A DNA stretch of 56,190 bases, taken from an uncultured Lachnospiraceae bacterium. Lineage in GTDB: Bacteria > Bacillota > Clostridia > Lachnospirales > Lachnospiraceae. The position numbers and the translations under genes are program-made. This document shows, piece by piece, positions 24,563 through 34,408 of this stretch (positions within the stretch are counted from its first letter, which is position 1; every line of letters begins with the position of its first letter). Under the pieces are notes generated by a model. The model saw nothing but the letters and a program-made list of their open reading frames with translations, ran no database searches and was not told where the DNA came from. The stretch covers positions 1 through 56,190 of the forward strand of contig CALWSF010000023.1 of the NCBI GenBank assembly GCA_944384125.1, in the 5' to 3' direction.

Positions 24563-25303
24563 TTATCCCAGTCTCTGTCTTACAATCTCATAAGCCAGAA
24601 CACCGGCCGCCACAGAGGCATTCAGCGAATCAATATCTCCCTTCATGGGAATGGATGCCGTAAAATCACATTTTTCCCGCACCAGACGGCTGACTCCCTC
24701 TCCCTCATTTCCTATCACAAGTCCAATGGGTCCGCGCAGATCCAGACGGTACATAAGCTCTCCCCCCATGTCTGCACAGACAAACCAGAGACCTTCCTTT
24801 TTAAGTTCATCAATTGTCGCTGCAAGATTTGTTACTTTGGCAACCGGTGTGTAATTAACCGCACCGGCTGAAGTACGCGCCACCACTGGCGTCAATCCTA
24901 CCGCACGTCTTTTCGGAATAATCACACCATGGGCTCCCGCCTGGTTGGCTGTACGGATAATTGCCCCCAGATTGTGAGGATCCTCAATTCCGTCCAGGAT
25001 GAAAAGGAATGGCTGCTCTCCTTTATCTCTCGCTGCCTTCAGCATATCGGATATTTCTGCATACGAATAGGCCGCTGCAACGGCTATGACCCCCTGATGT
25101 TTACCTGTTTCCGAAAGCTGATCCAGCCGTTCCCGTGAGACAAACTGAAGCAGGGTATCCTGTTTTTTTGCCTCTCTGACAATAGTGCGAACGGGCCCGT
25201 CCTGACATCCGTCCAGAACAAACAGTCTGTCTATGGTCTTTCCGGCCCTGAATGCCTCCAGAACGGCGTTTCTTCCCTCTATCTTACTCTCCTCAATTCC
25301 CAT
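24563..25303 (-). CDS. rlmB: 23S rRNA (guanosine-2251-2'-O)-methyltransferase
   Basis: A 246-residue SpoU/TrmH-family (SPOUT) methyltransferase. An N-terminal L30e-like RNA-binding domain begins at IEGRNAVLEAFRAG, and the SPOUT motifs follow: DGIEDPHNLGAIIRTA (motif 1), IGNEGEGVS (motif 2) and IPMKGDIDSLNASVAAGVLAYE in two halves (motif 3). Members methylate G2251 or close positions in 23S rRNA using SAM. The start at ATG 25303 has GAGGA upstream and follows the mrnC stop by 7 nt. Part of cysS-mrnC-rlmB, a common Firmicutes order. Confidence 0.93.
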   Translation of the reverse strand: MGIEESKIEGRNAVLEAFRAGKTIDRLFVLDGCQDGPVRTIVREAKKQDTLLQFVSRERLDQLSETGKHQGVIAVAAAYSYAEISDMLKAARDKGEQPFLFILDGIEDPHNLGAIIRTANQAGAHGVIIPKRRAVGLTPVVARTSAGAVNYTPVAKVTNLAATIDELKKEGLWFVCADMGGELMYRLDLRGPIGLVIGNEGEGVSRLVREKCDFTASIPMKGDIDSLNASVAAGVLAYEIVRQRLG

Positions 25304-25310
25304 CTTTTCC

Positions 25311-25763
25311 TCATTTCTCCTCAGTCTCCGGAGGCGGCAGTTCTCCCAGACGGTCAAGCCCCGTCCCCAGCAGAAAAGCCATGCGCTCAAACTGCTCTGT
25401 CAGATAAAGATATCCCATCAGAGCTTCAAAGCCAGTTGCCATGCGGTAATCTTTCATGGAGGCATGTTTTGGCATGGTAGCTGATTTTGCATTTCTTCCC
25501 CGGCGGTAAGCTGACTTCTCCTCCTCAGTCAGCTCATCCTCCAGGATTCTGTAAAAATTTGCCTGCGCCTCCGCTTTCACAAGGCCGGCCGTCCGCTTAT
25601 GCATCTTGCTGACCTGCGTGTTACCCCGATTCATAACAAGGGTCCGGATAGCCACCTCATAAACCGCGTCCCCGATGTAAGCCAGCGCCAGAGGAGAATA
25701 CTCCTCCGGCTTTACCGGCTTCAGATGCAGCATCTCCTTAAAACAGTTCAGGCACGTTTCCAT
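25311..25763 (-). CDS. mrnC: Mini-ribonuclease III
   Basis: A 150-residue RNase III catalytic domain without a dsRNA-binding domain. LALAYIGDAVYEVAIR carries the RNase III signature with catalytic acidic residues, and ATGFEALMGYLYL the second metal-binding region. Mini-III matures 23S rRNA ends as a dimer in Firmicutes. It overlaps the cysS stop by 16 nt and precedes rlmB, matching its rRNA role. Confidence 0.94.
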   Translation of the reverse strand: METCLNCFKEMLHLKPVKPEEYSPLALAYIGDAVYEVAIRTLVMNRGNTQVSKMHKRTAGLVKAEAQANFYRILEDELTEEEKSAYRRGRNAKSATMPKHASMKDYRMATGFEALMGYLYLTEQFERMAFLLGTGLDRLGELPPPETEEK

Positions 25764-27157
25764 TTCACGCCTTCCCTCGTATCTTCCAGGACAATACCTT
25801 TTTCAAGAAGAGTATTTCTTATCTCATCCGCTCTGGCAAAATTCTTTTCCTTTCTTGCCTGCTGGCGTTCTTCTATCAGCTTTTCGATCTCACTGTCAAG
25901 AATCTCTTCTTTCACTTCTGTGATGATTCCGAGAACATTGCAGAGCTTCTCCAGAGTCTCCTTCATAAATGAGATGTATTCTTTTGTAGACTCCGCAGAA
26001 ACCGTAGAATTGCTCAGCTTCACAAGCTCAAATATGGCAGAAATCGCATCGGCCGTATTGAAATCATCGTCCATGGCCTCCTCAAATTTCGTCACAAAAC
26101 CACGGGCAGTTTCACAAGCCTCCTGCTCTCCGGGCAAAATTGCTCCCTCTCGCGCATCTGCCAGAAAATCCCGCTGACGCTGTGCTGCCGTGCGGATACG
26201 CTCCAGCCCGTTCTTTGATGCCTCCATCAGTTCCGCGCTGAAATTCAGCGGACTGCGGTAATGAGCACTCAGCATGAAGAAACGCAGTACCTGCAGATCA
26301 TACTTTTCACTGATCTCCCGTACCGTAAAGAAATTCCCCAGAGACTTGGACATCTTTTTATTGTCTATATTCAGAAACGCATTGTGCATCCAGTAAGTTG
26401 CAAAAGTCTTTCCATTGGCAGACTCACTCTGTGCAATCTCATTTTCATGATGCGGGAATACCAGATCTTCGCCGCCTGCATGAATGTCAATGGATTCGCC
26501 CAGATATTTTTTGGACATAACAGAGCATTCGATGTGCCATCCCGGACGTCCCTCGCACCAGGGGGACTCCCAGTAAGGCTCTCCCTCTTTCTTCGGCTTC
26601 CAGAGAACGAAATCCGTCGGATCCTCCTTATCCTCTTCGCCCGTTACTTTTATCTCACGAAAACCGGACTGGAGATCATCCAGATTCTTATGAGAAAGCT
26701 TCCCGTATTCTTTAAACGATCTGGTCCGGAAATAAACCGTTCCGTCCCCGCCCACATAAGCATGACCTTTTTCAATCAGCTCGGAAATCATATCCAGCAT
26801 GCCGCAGATCTCTTCCGTCGCCTTGGGATGTGTAGTAGCCGGCTTAACATTCATCATCTCCATATCTTTTTTGCACTCCGCAATATAGCGCTCTGATATG
26901 GTATGGGCATCCACACCCTCCTCAATGGCCTTTTTAATAATCTTATCATCGACATCCGTAAAATTGGATACATAATTGACATCGTATCCCTTATACTCGA
27001 AATACCGACGCACCGTGTCAAACACGATCATCGGCCGTGCATTTCCAATGTGAATATAATTGTATACCGTAGGACCGCATACATACATCTTTACCTTACC
27101 CGGCTCAAGCGGAACGAATTCCTCTTTCGTCCGTGACAGCGTATTAAATATTTTCAT
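25748..27157 (-). CDS. cysS: Cysteinyl-tRNA synthetase
   Basis: A 469-residue class I aminoacyl-tRNA synthetase. HIGNARP is the HIGH motif, preceded by the zinc-ligand Cys in [25 protein letters not shown] contains further zinc ligands; KMSKSLGN is the KMSKS motif; the C-terminal helical domain ends the protein. Length fits the family. ATG 27157 is preceded by AGGAG; a longer frame to 27286 overlaps the upstream ispF gene and is not used. Confidence 0.97.
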   Translation of the reverse strand: MKIFNTLSRTKEEFVPLEPGKVKMYVCGPTVYNYIHIGNARPMIVFDTVRRYFEYKGYDVNYVSNFTDVDDKIIKKAIEEGVDAHTISERYIAECKKDMEMMNVKPATTHPKATEEICGMLDMISELIEKGHAYVGGDGTVYFRTRSFKEYGKLSHKNLDDLQSGFREIKVTGEEDKEDPTDFVLWKPKKEGEPYWESPWCEGRPGWHIECSVMSKKYLGESIDIHAGGEDLVFPHHENEIAQSESANGKTFATYWMHNAFLNIDNKKMSKSLGNFFTVREISEKYDLQVLRFFMLSAHYRSPLNFSAELMEASKNGLERIRTAAQRQRDFLADAREGAILPGEQEACETARGFVTKFEEAMDDDFNTADAISAIFELVKLSNSTVSAESTKEYISFMKETLEKLCNVLGIITEVKEEILDSEIEKLIEERQQARKEKNFARADEIRNTLLEKGIVLEDTREGVKWKRA

Positions 27158-27224
27158 ATCTGTTAATCTCCTCTTCCTGTTTCCAGTCCGGCATATATTT
27201 TTCAAAACATTCTGTCCGAAAAAA

Positions 27225-27806
27225 TCACAGCAGATCATCTTCTTCCGGATCCGGAGCAGCTTCCTCCCCGGCCCGGCAGACAGCACATCCGCCGCACCCG
27301 GCTGCCATCATTTCTCTATCATAGCAGTAATTCTCTACCTGCGTCAACAGGGTAATCGCCTGAGCTGAAATTCCTTCCCCGTTTCCGGTAAATCCAAGAC
27401 CTTCCTCTGTAGTGGCCTTCACACTTACCTGCCCCTCAGAAATTCCCAGCGCCAGGGCAATGTTTTTCGCCATCTGCGGCCGATAAGCAGAGAGCTTGGG
27501 CCTCTGTGCGATGATCGTAGCATCAATATTTTCTATTATATACCCTTTCTCATCCAGAAGTGATCCCACTTTTTTGAGAAGCTCTATACTGGAAATGCCC
27601 TCATATGCCGGATCTGTATCCGGAAAATGCTGGCCGATATCTCCCAGTGCCGCAGCCCCAAGAAGCGCATCCATCACTGCATGAACCAGCACATCCGCAT
27701 CCGAGTGCCCCGCCAGCCCTTTCTCATACGGTACATCCACGCCTCCAAGAATCAGCCGCCGGCCGGCTGTCAGTCGGTGCACATCGTATCCCTGTCCGAT
27801 TCTCAT
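27225..27806 (-). CDS. ispF: 2-C-methyl-D-erythritol 2,4-cyclodiphosphate synthase with cysteine-rich tail
   Basis: MEP-pathway enzyme that makes the cyclic diphosphate precursor of isoprenoids; homotrimer, cytoplasmic. Metal ligands D8, H10 (GYDVHR) and H42 (DVLVHA) and the family segments [17 protein letters not shown] and [11 protein letters not shown] are intact. The usual protein ends near residue 158. Here a 35-residue tail follows with C161 and a cluster C171-G-G-C174-A-V-C177, then an acidic end. The tail looks metal-binding or redox-active but I know no function for it. AAGGA precedes the ATG; cysS follows 67 nt downstream. Confidence 0.95.
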   Translation of the reverse strand: MRIGQGYDVHRLTAGRRLILGGVDVPYEKGLAGHSDADVLVHAVMDALLGAAALGDIGQHFPDTDPAYEGISSIELLKKVGSLLDEKGYIIENIDATIIAQRPKLSAYRPQMAKNIALALGISEGQVSVKATTEEGLGFTGNGEGISAQAITLLTQVENYCYDREMMAAGCGGCAVCRAGEEAAPDPEEDDLL

Positions 27807-27913
27807 ATTCTTTATCCTTTCCTTCCTCTGCCTTTAAATATGGCATACTCCTGCTGCACCCTCTTCATGCATTCCGGAATATGCCCTTTCATGCCTTTTT
27901 CTTTTTTGAAATT

Positions 27914-28837
27914 CTACACAATAATGCGGACTCTCCGCTCTATACACCTTAAATCCACATCGCTCTGATACTGACAGCTTTCCCCATCCACATGAACCGC
28001 CATGGGACGTTCCGTATGAATCTGCACTTCCCTGCATCGATACGTACGAATTCCTCTGTTATGCCTGCATTTAAAAAAAGCACGAATCAAAATGGACAAT
28101 ACCTCACGCTTGGAGGCATGACTTACAATGCACACATCCAGATTTCCGTCACTGCAGTCAGCCTTGGGTGCGAACCTGAATCCTCCTCCCTCACAGGGAT
28201 GAAGCTGGACACTTATAAAATAGATATAATTGAATTCCACCCTCTTGATACCGTCAAGAAGAATGTATCCCTTTACCGGCTTCGCACTGAAATACTGAAA
28301 TAACCCTGTCAGTATATATGGCATTCTGCGCATATGAAGGCGATTAAAAAAAGGTTTCAGGCGGGAATAGAGAAGACGATGACACACTGCCGCATCCAGT
28401 CCGATACCGGAACTGACAATAAATCTCCTGTGCCGCAGTACATCATCTCCATAGGTTATCACACCATAATCTATCTGACGGTAATAGCGCGGATTCAGGA
28501 TTCTTCTGAGACTGCGAACAGGCGAGCGCTTCAGTTTAAGACTCCGGGCCAGATCGCTCCCTGTACCCGCCGGAATATACCCAAGTGTAATGAAGTCGGA
28601 AAAATTTATTCCATCCAGTACCTCATTCATCGTCCCGTCTCCGCCGATTACCACTATTACTCTGGGTTCCGCACATTTTTCTGTCAGAGCTTTGGCATAC
28701 TCCGACGCCTGACCGGGACGCTCCGTCAAAAACGCCTGGTACTCCACCCCTTCCGGTTCCAGGCGCTTTTCAATCTTTTTCCAGATTTTGTATCCGTATC
28801 CGCTCCGCGAGGCTGGATTAATAATAAAATAATACAT
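27914..28837 (-). CDS. Diacylglycerol kinase-family lipid kinase
   Basis: A 307-residue protein of the DagK/YegS/sphingosine-kinase catalytic family. GGDGT (65-69) is the nucleotide-binding motif, GYIPAGTGSDLARSL the substrate/nucleotide loop, and EGGGFRFAPKADCSDG the C-terminal conserved region. It probably phosphorylates diacylglycerol or a related lipid at the membrane. I use ATG 28837, 5 nt after GGAGG; the ATG at 28849 has no spacing for its site. Confidence 0.88.
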   Translation of the reverse strand: MYYFIINPASRSGYGYKIWKKIEKRLEPEGVEYQAFLTERPGQASEYAKALTEKCAEPRVIVVIGGDGTMNEVLDGINFSDFITLGYIPAGTGSDLARSLKLKRSPVRSLRRILNPRYYRQIDYGVITYGDDVLRHRRFIVSSGIGLDAAVCHRLLYSRLKPFFNRLHMRRMPYILTGLFQYFSAKPVKGYILLDGIKRVEFNYIYFISVQLHPCEGGGFRFAPKADCSDGNLDVCIVSHASKREVLSILIRAFFKCRHNRGIRTYRCREVQIHTERPMAVHVDGESCQYQSDVDLRCIERRVRIIV

Positions 28838-28946
28838 CACGGCCTCCATCCTTTTTATTTATTACCTTAAAATCACTCTGCAATTAGTATACCATACTTC
28901 CTAATAAATGATAAGAAAATTTCTATAAAATATTTTCAAAAAAGTA

Positions 28947-28975
28947 TTGACAATTGGAACAATAAATATTATACT
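28947..28975 (+). promoter_or_regulatory. Promoter of the tRNA-Val/tRNA-Met unit
   Basis: TTGACA (28947-28952), 17-nt spacer, TATACT (28970-28975); start about 25 nt before tRNA-Val. Near-consensus, as expected for stable RNA. Confidence 0.8.
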
Positions 28976-29005
28976 AACTAAGCAATCGCGAGTTGCGAAG
29001 CACAC

Positions 29006-29078
29006 GGGGTCTTAGCTCAGCTGGGAGAGCATCTGCCTTACAAGCAGAGGGTCATAGGTTCGAGCCCTATAGGCCCCA
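29006..29078 (+). tRNA. tRNA-Val (anticodon TAC)
   Basis: Acceptor GGGGTCT/AGGCCCC, anticodon loop CTTACAA (anticodon TAC), T loop GGTTCGAGCC, discriminator A. First gene of a two-tRNA transcript. Confidence 0.96.
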
Positions 29079-29120
29079 TCCAATCCTGTTAATGCGGATT
29101 GATATTTATTCATATGATAT

Positions 29121-29194
29121 GGCGGAATAGCTCAGTTGGCTAGAGCATACGGTTCATACCCGTAGTGTCGAGAGTTCGAATCTCCCTTCCGCTA
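29121..29194 (+). tRNA. tRNA-Met (anticodon CAT)
   Basis: Acceptor GGCGGAA/TTCCGCT, anticodon loop TTCATAC (anticodon CAT), T loop AGTTCGAATCT, discriminator A. The paired first base (G-U) and lack of the three G-C anticodon-stem pairs indicate the elongator form. Ends 3 nt before a terminator. Confidence 0.92.
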
Positions 29195-29197
29195 CTT

Positions 29198-29230
29198 AAG
29201 GATTCCTGAGAACAGGAATCCTTTTTTATT
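29198..29230 (+). terminator. Terminator of the tRNA-Val/tRNA-Met unit
   Basis: AAGGATTCCTG, 4-nt loop, CAGGAATCCTT, then a T run. A perfect 11-bp stem. Confidence 0.9.
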
Positions 29231-29324
29231 CTCCGTGAGAAAGACCATTGCTTTGAGATTCTGTCTGACAGCAAAACAATGGCCTGCACTCTGTTTTTCT
29301 TATTGTAAATAACGCATTTTTTTA

Positions 29325-30527
29325 TTATTTCCCAAGTCCCATCTCGTCCCTGACATCCTTAAAGCACTTCACTATAAAATCAATATCCTCTCTGGTATGC
29401 CCCGCACATACCTGTGTACGGATTCTCGCTTTCCCTCTGGGAACAACCGGATAAGAGAACGCTACCACATATACCCCTTTTTCCATCATCCGCTTTGCAA
29501 ACTCTGCAGCAAGTCTTTCATCATACAGCATTACAGGCACACAGGGATGTGTTCCGGGGATGATGTCAAAGCCATTGTCCGTCAGAAGTTTTCTGTAATA
29601 TGCCGTTACATCTTCCAGATGATCCCGGAGTGCAGTGCTTTCCCGGAGCATATCCAAAAGCTCGAGACTGGCACCAACAATAGCCGGAGCCAGTGTATTG
29701 GAAAACAGATAGGGACGGCTTCTCTGGCGAAGAAGATCTATGATTTCCTTCCGGCCCGAAGTGTATCCTCCGGAAGCACCTCCCAGTGCTTTTCCAAGTG
29801 TCCCCGTAATAATGTCCACACGACCTTCCACGCCATTATACTCCGGGGTTCCGCGCCCTGTCTTTCCGACAAATCCCACTGCATGACTGTCATCCACCAT
29901 AACAAGAGCATGATATTTATCTGCCAGATCACATACTCCCCTCAGATTGCAGATAATACCGTCCATGGAAAAAACCCCGTCCGTGGCAATCAGTTTAATG
30001 CGGGCTCCGGCAGCGTCCGCCTCCTTCAGCCTTTCTTCCAGATCTCCCATATCATTATTTTTATAACGGTATCTCCTGGCTTTACACAGGCGAACACCAT
30101 CAATGATAGAAGCATGATTCAGTTCATCACTGATTACCGCGTCCTCTTCTGTGAGGATCGTCTCAAACAGGCCGCCATTGGCGTCAAAACAGGAAGAATA
30201 AAGAATGGTATCGTCCGTGCCGAGAAACTCAGATATCTTTTTTTCCAGTTTTTTGTGGATATCCTGAGTTCCGCAGATAAAACGCACGGAAGCACATCCG
30301 TATCCTCTCTCGTCATATGTGCGCTTGGCCGCCTCAATAATCCTTTTATTATCTCCCAGCCCCAGATAATTGTTGGCACACATATTCAGAACTTCCCGGC
30401 CGTCCTCCAGTCTTACTCTGGCTCCCTGAGCAGATGCAATGGGTGCCTCTCCCTTAAACAGACCGGCCTCTCTGATATCTTCCACTTCCTTTGCATAAAT
30501 ACGTAAAATATCATTTTTTCGCTCCAC
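29325..30527 (-). CDS. kbl: Glycine C-acetyltransferase (2-amino-3-ketobutyrate CoA ligase)
   Basis: A 400-residue PLP enzyme of the alpha-oxoamine synthase family, cleaving 2-amino-3-ketobutyrate with CoA to glycine and acetyl-CoA. K246 in [10 protein letters not shown] binds [14 protein letters not shown] and NANNYLGL-like ANNYLGL are family hallmarks. The start is GTG 30527: AGGAGG spans the tdh stop codon and lies 9 nt upstream. An in-frame ATG at 30548 overlaps tdh and has no site. Second gene of tdh-kbl, which converts threonine to glycine. Confidence 0.95.
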   Translation of the reverse strand: MERKNDILRIYAKEVEDIREAGLFKGEAPIASAQGARVRLEDGREVLNMCANNYLGLGDNKRIIEAAKRTYDERGYGCASVRFICGTQDIHKKLEKKISEFLGTDDTILYSSCFDANGGLFETILTEEDAVISDELNHASIIDGVRLCKARRYRYKNNDMGDLEERLKEADAAGARIKLIATDGVFSMDGIICNLRGVCDLADKYHALVMVDDSHAVGFVGKTGRGTPEYNGVEGRVDIITGTLGKALGGASGGYTSGRKEIIDLLRQRSRPYLFSNTLAPAIVGASLELLDMLRESTALRDHLEDVTAYYRKLLTDNGFDIIPGTHPCVPVMLYDERLAAEFAKRMMEKGVYVVAFSYPVVPRGKARIRTQVCAGHTREDIDFIVKCFKDVRDEMGLGK

Positions 30528-30540
30528 GCTGTCTCTCCTC

Positions 30541-31593
30541 CTAATCATTAATATGCTCCCAGTTCAGAATAACCTTCCCTGACTGTCCGGAAATCATCGC
30601 TTCAAATCCCTTTTCATAATCACAAATATCAAACCGGTGGGTTATAATATCCGAAATATCCAGTCCCGCCTGAATCATCGTAGTCATCTTATACCACGTA
30701 TCCCACACTTTTCTCCCGTAAATGCCCCGGATGTTTAACCCGTCAAATATTACGGTCTCCAGATCCACCTTCGATTCCCTGCCCTGAAGTCCCAGAAGGG
30801 CAATTTTGCCTCCGTGCTTCATATTGTGGACCATATCGGATAATCCCGCCTGGCTTCCTGACATTTCAAGTCCCACATCAAAGCCTTCTGTCATCCCAAT
30901 GGATTTCATCACATCAGACAGTCTTTCCTCCCGCAGATTTACCGTTCTCGTTGCCCCCATTTTCTCTGCCAGCTCCAGGCGGTACGGATTTAAATCTGTG
31001 ATTACCACATGACGCGCCCCGGCAAAACGTACAATAGCTGCAGCCATAATTCCGATAGGACCCGCACCTGTAATCAGGACATCCTCTCCCAGCACTTCAT
31101 AAGACAGAGCAGTGTGAGCAGCATTTCCGAACGGATCAAAAATCGCATACAGCTCTTCCGGTATACCGGGGCTGCAGGGCCATACATTGGAAGCCGGTAT
31201 TACCAGATATTCTGCAAATGCACCGTTTCTGTTTACCCCTACTCCCATGGCATCCTTGCAGTTTTCCTTGTGGCCCTCCAGACAATTACGACATTTTCCG
31301 CATGTAATATGTCCTTCCCCCGAAACCAGATCGCCGACCCGGAAGCCCTGAACACCTGCTCCCGTCTCCACAACCTCTCCCACATACTCATGCCCCGCTG
31401 TAAGTCCGACAGGAATAGTATGCTGTGCCCAGTCATTCCACTGATAAATATGTACGTCAGTACCACAGATAGCTGTCTTCCGGATTTTAATTTTTACATC
31501 ATTCAGTCCGACTTCCGGAATCGGAACCCGCTTCATCCAAAGACCCGTCTCCGGTTTTTCCTTAACCAGCGCCCACATACAGTTATCCCCCAT
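30541..31593 (-). CDS. tdh: L-threonine 3-dehydrogenase
   Basis: A 350-residue zinc-dependent medium-chain dehydrogenase oxidising threonine to 2-amino-3-ketobutyrate with NAD+. Catalytic zinc ligands C43 ([10 protein letters not shown]) and H68 (AGHEYVGE); structural zinc cysteines C98, C101, C104 and C112; Rossmann motif [10 protein letters not shown]. Length and HIYQWNDWA match TDH rather than sorbitol dehydrogenase. GGAGG lies 7 nt before ATG 31593. Followed by kbl with overlapping translation signals. Confidence 0.96.
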   Translation of the reverse strand: MGDNCMWALVKEKPETGLWMKRVPIPEVGLNDVKIKIRKTAICGTDVHIYQWNDWAQHTIPVGLTAGHEYVGEVVETGAGVQGFRVGDLVSGEGHITCGKCRNCLEGHKENCKDAMGVGVNRNGAFAEYLVIPASNVWPCSPGIPEELYAIFDPFGNAAHTALSYEVLGEDVLITGAGPIGIMAAAIVRFAGARHVVITDLNPYRLELAEKMGATRTVNLREERLSDVMKSIGMTEGFDVGLEMSGSQAGLSDMVHNMKHGGKIALLGLQGRESKVDLETVIFDGLNIRGIYGRKVWDTWYKMTTMIQAGLDISDIITHRFDICDYEKGFEAMISGQSGKVILNWEHIND

Positions 31594-31774
31594 GATTTTC
31601 CCTCCCTGCTGTTAATTTATATAATCCGGTTTCATTGTTCCCCATATCATCATCATAAACGCAGATTTTCAAAATAGCAAGAACTTTTTCCGTATATGGC
31701 GTACATTTTTTCATTTTTTGTTTTTGTATCACGTACACATACAGTTGTTTTTCACAGAAAAACATTTATTTTGC

Positions 31775-31813
31775 TCATTTTTTTATGCAATTTACCATCA
31801 TTTTTGATATCAT
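31775..31813 (-). CDS. Possible 12-residue leader peptide upstream of tdh-kbl
   Basis: ATG at 31813 is preceded by AAAGGAGGAGG, one of the best ribosome-binding sites in the window, yet the frame closes after 12 codons (MISKMMVNCIKK). It lies ~180 nt before tdh on the same strand. The peptide is not rich in threonine or glycine, so it is not an obvious attenuator, and I find no clear terminator between it and tdh. It may be a regulatory upstream ORF or a chance match. Confidence 0.35.
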   Translation of the reverse strand: MISKMMVNCIKK

Positions 31814-31829
31814 AATCCTCCTCCTTTAT

Positions 31830-32009
31830 GCGCTCCGAAAATACACATCATTTTTTTAACACTGTTTTCATATTCCTTAAAATATAAAGATTATATTTTT
31901 CTTTGCAAATCTATTAACCTTTTCTAAACCCTCTTGAAGTCCGTGTACTAGTATGCTATAATCAGAAAAATCACAGAAATGTTAAATTTATGTTAATTTT
32001 TTCGGCGAG
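31830..32009. other. AT-rich intergenic region between tdh and the PAP2 gene
   Basis: About 180 nt of AT-rich DNA that must hold the divergent promoters. A minus-strand TATAAT-like ATATAATC near 31890 and a plus-strand GCTATAATC near 31957 are the best -10 candidates; -35 elements are weak on both. Confidence 0.4.
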
Positions 32010-32024
32010 ATGAGGCTGATATAT

Positions 32025-32678
32025 ATGAAAAAATTTCTGAAAAAATATGGTCATTTCTGGATTCTCAGCTATGGATTTATTTACATTCCATGGTTTCTGC
32101 ATCTGGAGAAAACCGTTACAAAGCATTACCATATCATGCACTCCAGGCTGGATGACCTGATTCCTTTCAATGAATTTTTTGTCATCCCCTACTTTTTATG
32201 GTTTGCTTATGTAGCCGCTGCCATTGTATGGTTTTTCTTTACAAACCGCGAGGACTATTATCGCCTGTGCGGCTTCCTTTTTACGGGAATGACTCTTTCA
32301 CTGCTGATTTGTACCCTGTTTCCCAACGGGACTGATCTGCGGCCTGTTGTCGATCCCGACAAGAATATATGTTCATACCTTGTGTCTCTTCTCCATGAGG
32401 CAGATACATGTACCAACGTTTTTCCCAGTATACATGTATATAATTCTATCGGAACACATATTGCTGTTATGAAAAGCGAACGGCTGCGAAGCCATCGGCT
32501 GATCCGCGCGGCATCATTTATTCTGATGGTTTCCATCTGTATGGCTACAGTCTTTCTGAAACAGCACTCCATCATTGACGTAATTGGAGCTGTCCTTCTG
32601 TCCGCTGTCATTTATCCGCTCGTATATTCCGGCAGCACACAGAGTGAACGAAAAACAGAACCGGAGTTTATACGCTGA
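32025..32678 (+). CDS. PAP2-family membrane phosphatase
   Basis: A 217-residue integral membrane protein with about six helices. It has FPSIHVYNSIGTH (PAP2 motif 2, with SIH in place of SGH) and KQHSIIDVIGAVL (motif 3 with catalytic His and Asp). The family dephosphorylates phosphatidate or isoprenoid pyrophosphates on the outer membrane face. Start ATG 32025 has GAGG 9 nt upstream; the ATG at 32010 would lack a site. Single-gene transcript ending at a bidirectional terminator. Confidence 0.85.
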   Translation: MKKFLKKYGHFWILSYGFIYIPWFLHLEKTVTKHYHIMHSRLDDLIPFNEFFVIPYFLWFAYVAAAIVWFFFTNREDYYRLCGFLFTGMTLSLLICTLFPNGTDLRPVVDPDKNICSYLVSLLHEADTCTNVFPSIHVYNSIGTHIAVMKSERLRSHRLIRAASFILMVSICMATVFLKQHSIIDVIGAVLLSAVIYPLVYSGSTQSERKTEPEFIR

Positions 32679-32739
32679 TGCAGACAGCATGGACGCATCA
32701 TTTCTGCACATAATGTTTTCCTCAGATGATGCGTCAAAA

Positions 32740-32774
32740 AAACAGGAACCATTTTTTCGGTTCCTGTTTTTCTA
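32740..32774. terminator. Bidirectional terminator, PAP2 gene / glycosyltransferase
   Basis: AAAACAGGAACC-N8-GGTTCCTGTTTTT, flanked by A and T runs, between convergent genes at 32678 and 32799. Confidence 0.85.
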
Positions 32775-32798
32775 TATATCGGCAATACTGCCTCTTTA

Positions 32799-33821
32799 TT
32801 AGTTAAACCCGTAAAACTTCTGTGTGATCTTATAACAGGCGATTGACAGTTTTCTTCCTCCCTTGCCCGGAAGATTGATTCCCTGTCCCAGAAATCCCCA
32901 GCGCAGCCGGAGATAAAGAGGAAAATTTTTCTGCTTAAGGTACTGCCAGAGTTCTTTCTTTTTCTCCAGATTTTCTTTTGTTTCCGATCGGATAGCCAGA
33001 ATTGAGCTGACCGTCATCATAATCTCCAGATAACGAACCATATAATGCCGCAGTTTTCTGTTCTGGATTTTTGTCACATCATAATAACCCAACATCAGCT
33101 TCGTTACCCGAATCTGCTGGTCCAGTCGGCCAATCATAACTGTTTCATTGACTGACTGATCGTCTCTGCCGATAAAATAGCGATAAAAATTCACATCCAG
33201 ATAATATATAGATTTTACAAAAGGAAGCGGCTCATAGACGAATATATTGTCTACATAAAATGTATGCTTTGGAAGTTCCAGTCCGCATTCTCTCAGAAGT
33301 TCGGTGCGGTAAATAACGGAATGCATCAGGATATACTGACCAAGCATAAACATCTTTGTTCCGCTCCAGTCAATCAGCTCTTCACGCGGAAGCGCAGTCC
33401 GGTAATTCATAACTTTTTTCCGTCTGGCACCCTGTTTTTCATACACAAAATTAGTGACCAGCATGTCCAGTTCTGTCTCTTCTTCCTGCACGAAACGACG
33501 CAGCACAGCAAGTACCTGACGGTACGCATCTTCATTTACCCAGTCATCACTGTCCACCACTTTAAAATAAATTCCGGAAGCATTCCTCAGTCCCGTATTG
33601 ACAGCCTCTCCATGTCCGCCGTTTTCCTGATGGATCGCCCGGCATATCCCCGGATATTTACGCTCATACTCATCGGCAATTTCCGCCGTGTTATCCTTAA
33701 ATGAGCCATCATCCACAATCAGAATCTCCACTTCATCGCCGCCCGGCAGAAGGGACTCAATACAGTGCCGCATATAAGCAGCTGAATTATAGCAGGGAAT
33801 TGCGATTGATAAAAGCTTCAA
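32799..33821 (-). CDS. Family 2 glycosyltransferase
   Basis: A 340-residue GT-A fold glycosyltransferase. SIAIPCYNSAAYMRHCIESLL starts the nucleotide-binding fold (first 20 residues shown in part), EILIVDDGSFKD contains the first conserved Asp, and KVVDSDDWVN the DXD metal/nucleotide site. Acceptor and sugar are unknown; such enzymes build cell-surface polysaccharides. The start is TTG 33821, overlapping the HD gene stop as TTGA with GGAGG 10 nt upstream. Confidence 0.87.
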   Translation of the reverse strand: MKLLSIAIPCYNSAAYMRHCIESLLPGGDEVEILIVDDGSFKDNTAEIADEYERKYPGICRAIHQENGGHGEAVNTGLRNASGIYFKVVDSDDWVNEDAYRQVLAVLRRFVQEEETELDMLVTNFVYEKQGARRKKVMNYRTALPREELIDWSGTKMFMLGQYILMHSVIYRTELLRECGLELPKHTFYVDNIFVYEPLPFVKSIYYLDVNFYRYFIGRDDQSVNETVMIGRLDQQIRVTKLMLGYYDVTKIQNRKLRHYMVRYLEIMMTVSSILAIRSETKENLEKKKELWQYLKQKNFPLYLRLRWGFLGQGINLPGKGGRKLSIACYKITQKFYGFN

Positions 33822-34408
33822 CGTTCCAAATCCTCCATCTCCTCATTTACGCGGTCCTCACAGGAACGCATTGCCAGAATCGTCTGTTCCATAAGCCGAT
33901 CCAAATCCCAGCCCAGCAGCTCAGCCCCATTCTTTATAACATCTCTGGAACAGCCTGCCGCAAATCTCTTATCCTTGAACTTTTTCTTCAGACTGGAAAC
34001 CTCCATGTCTTTTGTGCTCTTTGAGGGACGCATCTTCGCAGCTGCCCAGATAAGACCTGTCAGTTCGTCAGTGGAGAAAAGTATTTTTTCCATCTCATGC
34101 TCCGGTACTGTGTCTGAACAGATGCCATATCCATGGCATACAACAGCGTGAATGAGGTCATCCTCCGCTCCTCCGGCTTTCAGAAGCTCCGGTGCTTTTT
34201 GACAGTGCTCATCAGGATAAAGTTCAAAATCAATGTCATGAAGCAGTCCGGCAATCCCCCAGAAATCTTTCTCGTCCCCGTAGCCCAGTTCATCCGCATA
34301 CCATCTCATCACACCCTCTACCGTAAGAGCGTGCAATATATGAAAAGGCTCTTTATTGTACTGTCTGAGAAGAGCCATCGCCTGTTCTCTGTTCAGCGCT
34401 GTTTTCAT
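33818..34408 (-). CDS. HD-domain hydrolase
   Basis: A 196-residue HD-superfamily metal-dependent phosphohydrolase (HDIG subgroup). H28 (LHALTVEGVMRW, following EPFHIL), the HD pair in GLLHDIDFE and later VCHGYG supply the metal ligands. Stand-alone proteins of this type are widespread in Clostridia; the substrate is unknown, nucleotides being likely. It overlaps the glycosyltransferase by 4 nt and is the first gene of the pair. Confidence 0.85.
   Translation of the reverse strand: MKTALNREQAMALLRQYNKEPFHILHALTVEGVMRWYADELGYGDEKDFWGIAGLLHDIDFELYPDEHCQKAPELLKAGGAEDDLIHAVVCHGYGICSDTVPEHEMEKILFSTDELTGLIWAAAKMRPSKSTKDMEVSSLKKKFKDKRFAAGCSRDVIKNGAELLGWDLDRLMEQTILAMRSCEDRVNEEMEDLER

Noticed and set aside
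29231-29324. Terminator after kbl (CCATTG ... CAATGG)
   Set aside because: An inverted repeat exists but has a long loop and no clean T run, so I do not list it as a feature.
31583-31765. 60-codon frame overlapping the tdh start
   Set aside because: It lacks a ribosome-binding site and overlaps the well-supported tdh start by 11 nt in another frame.
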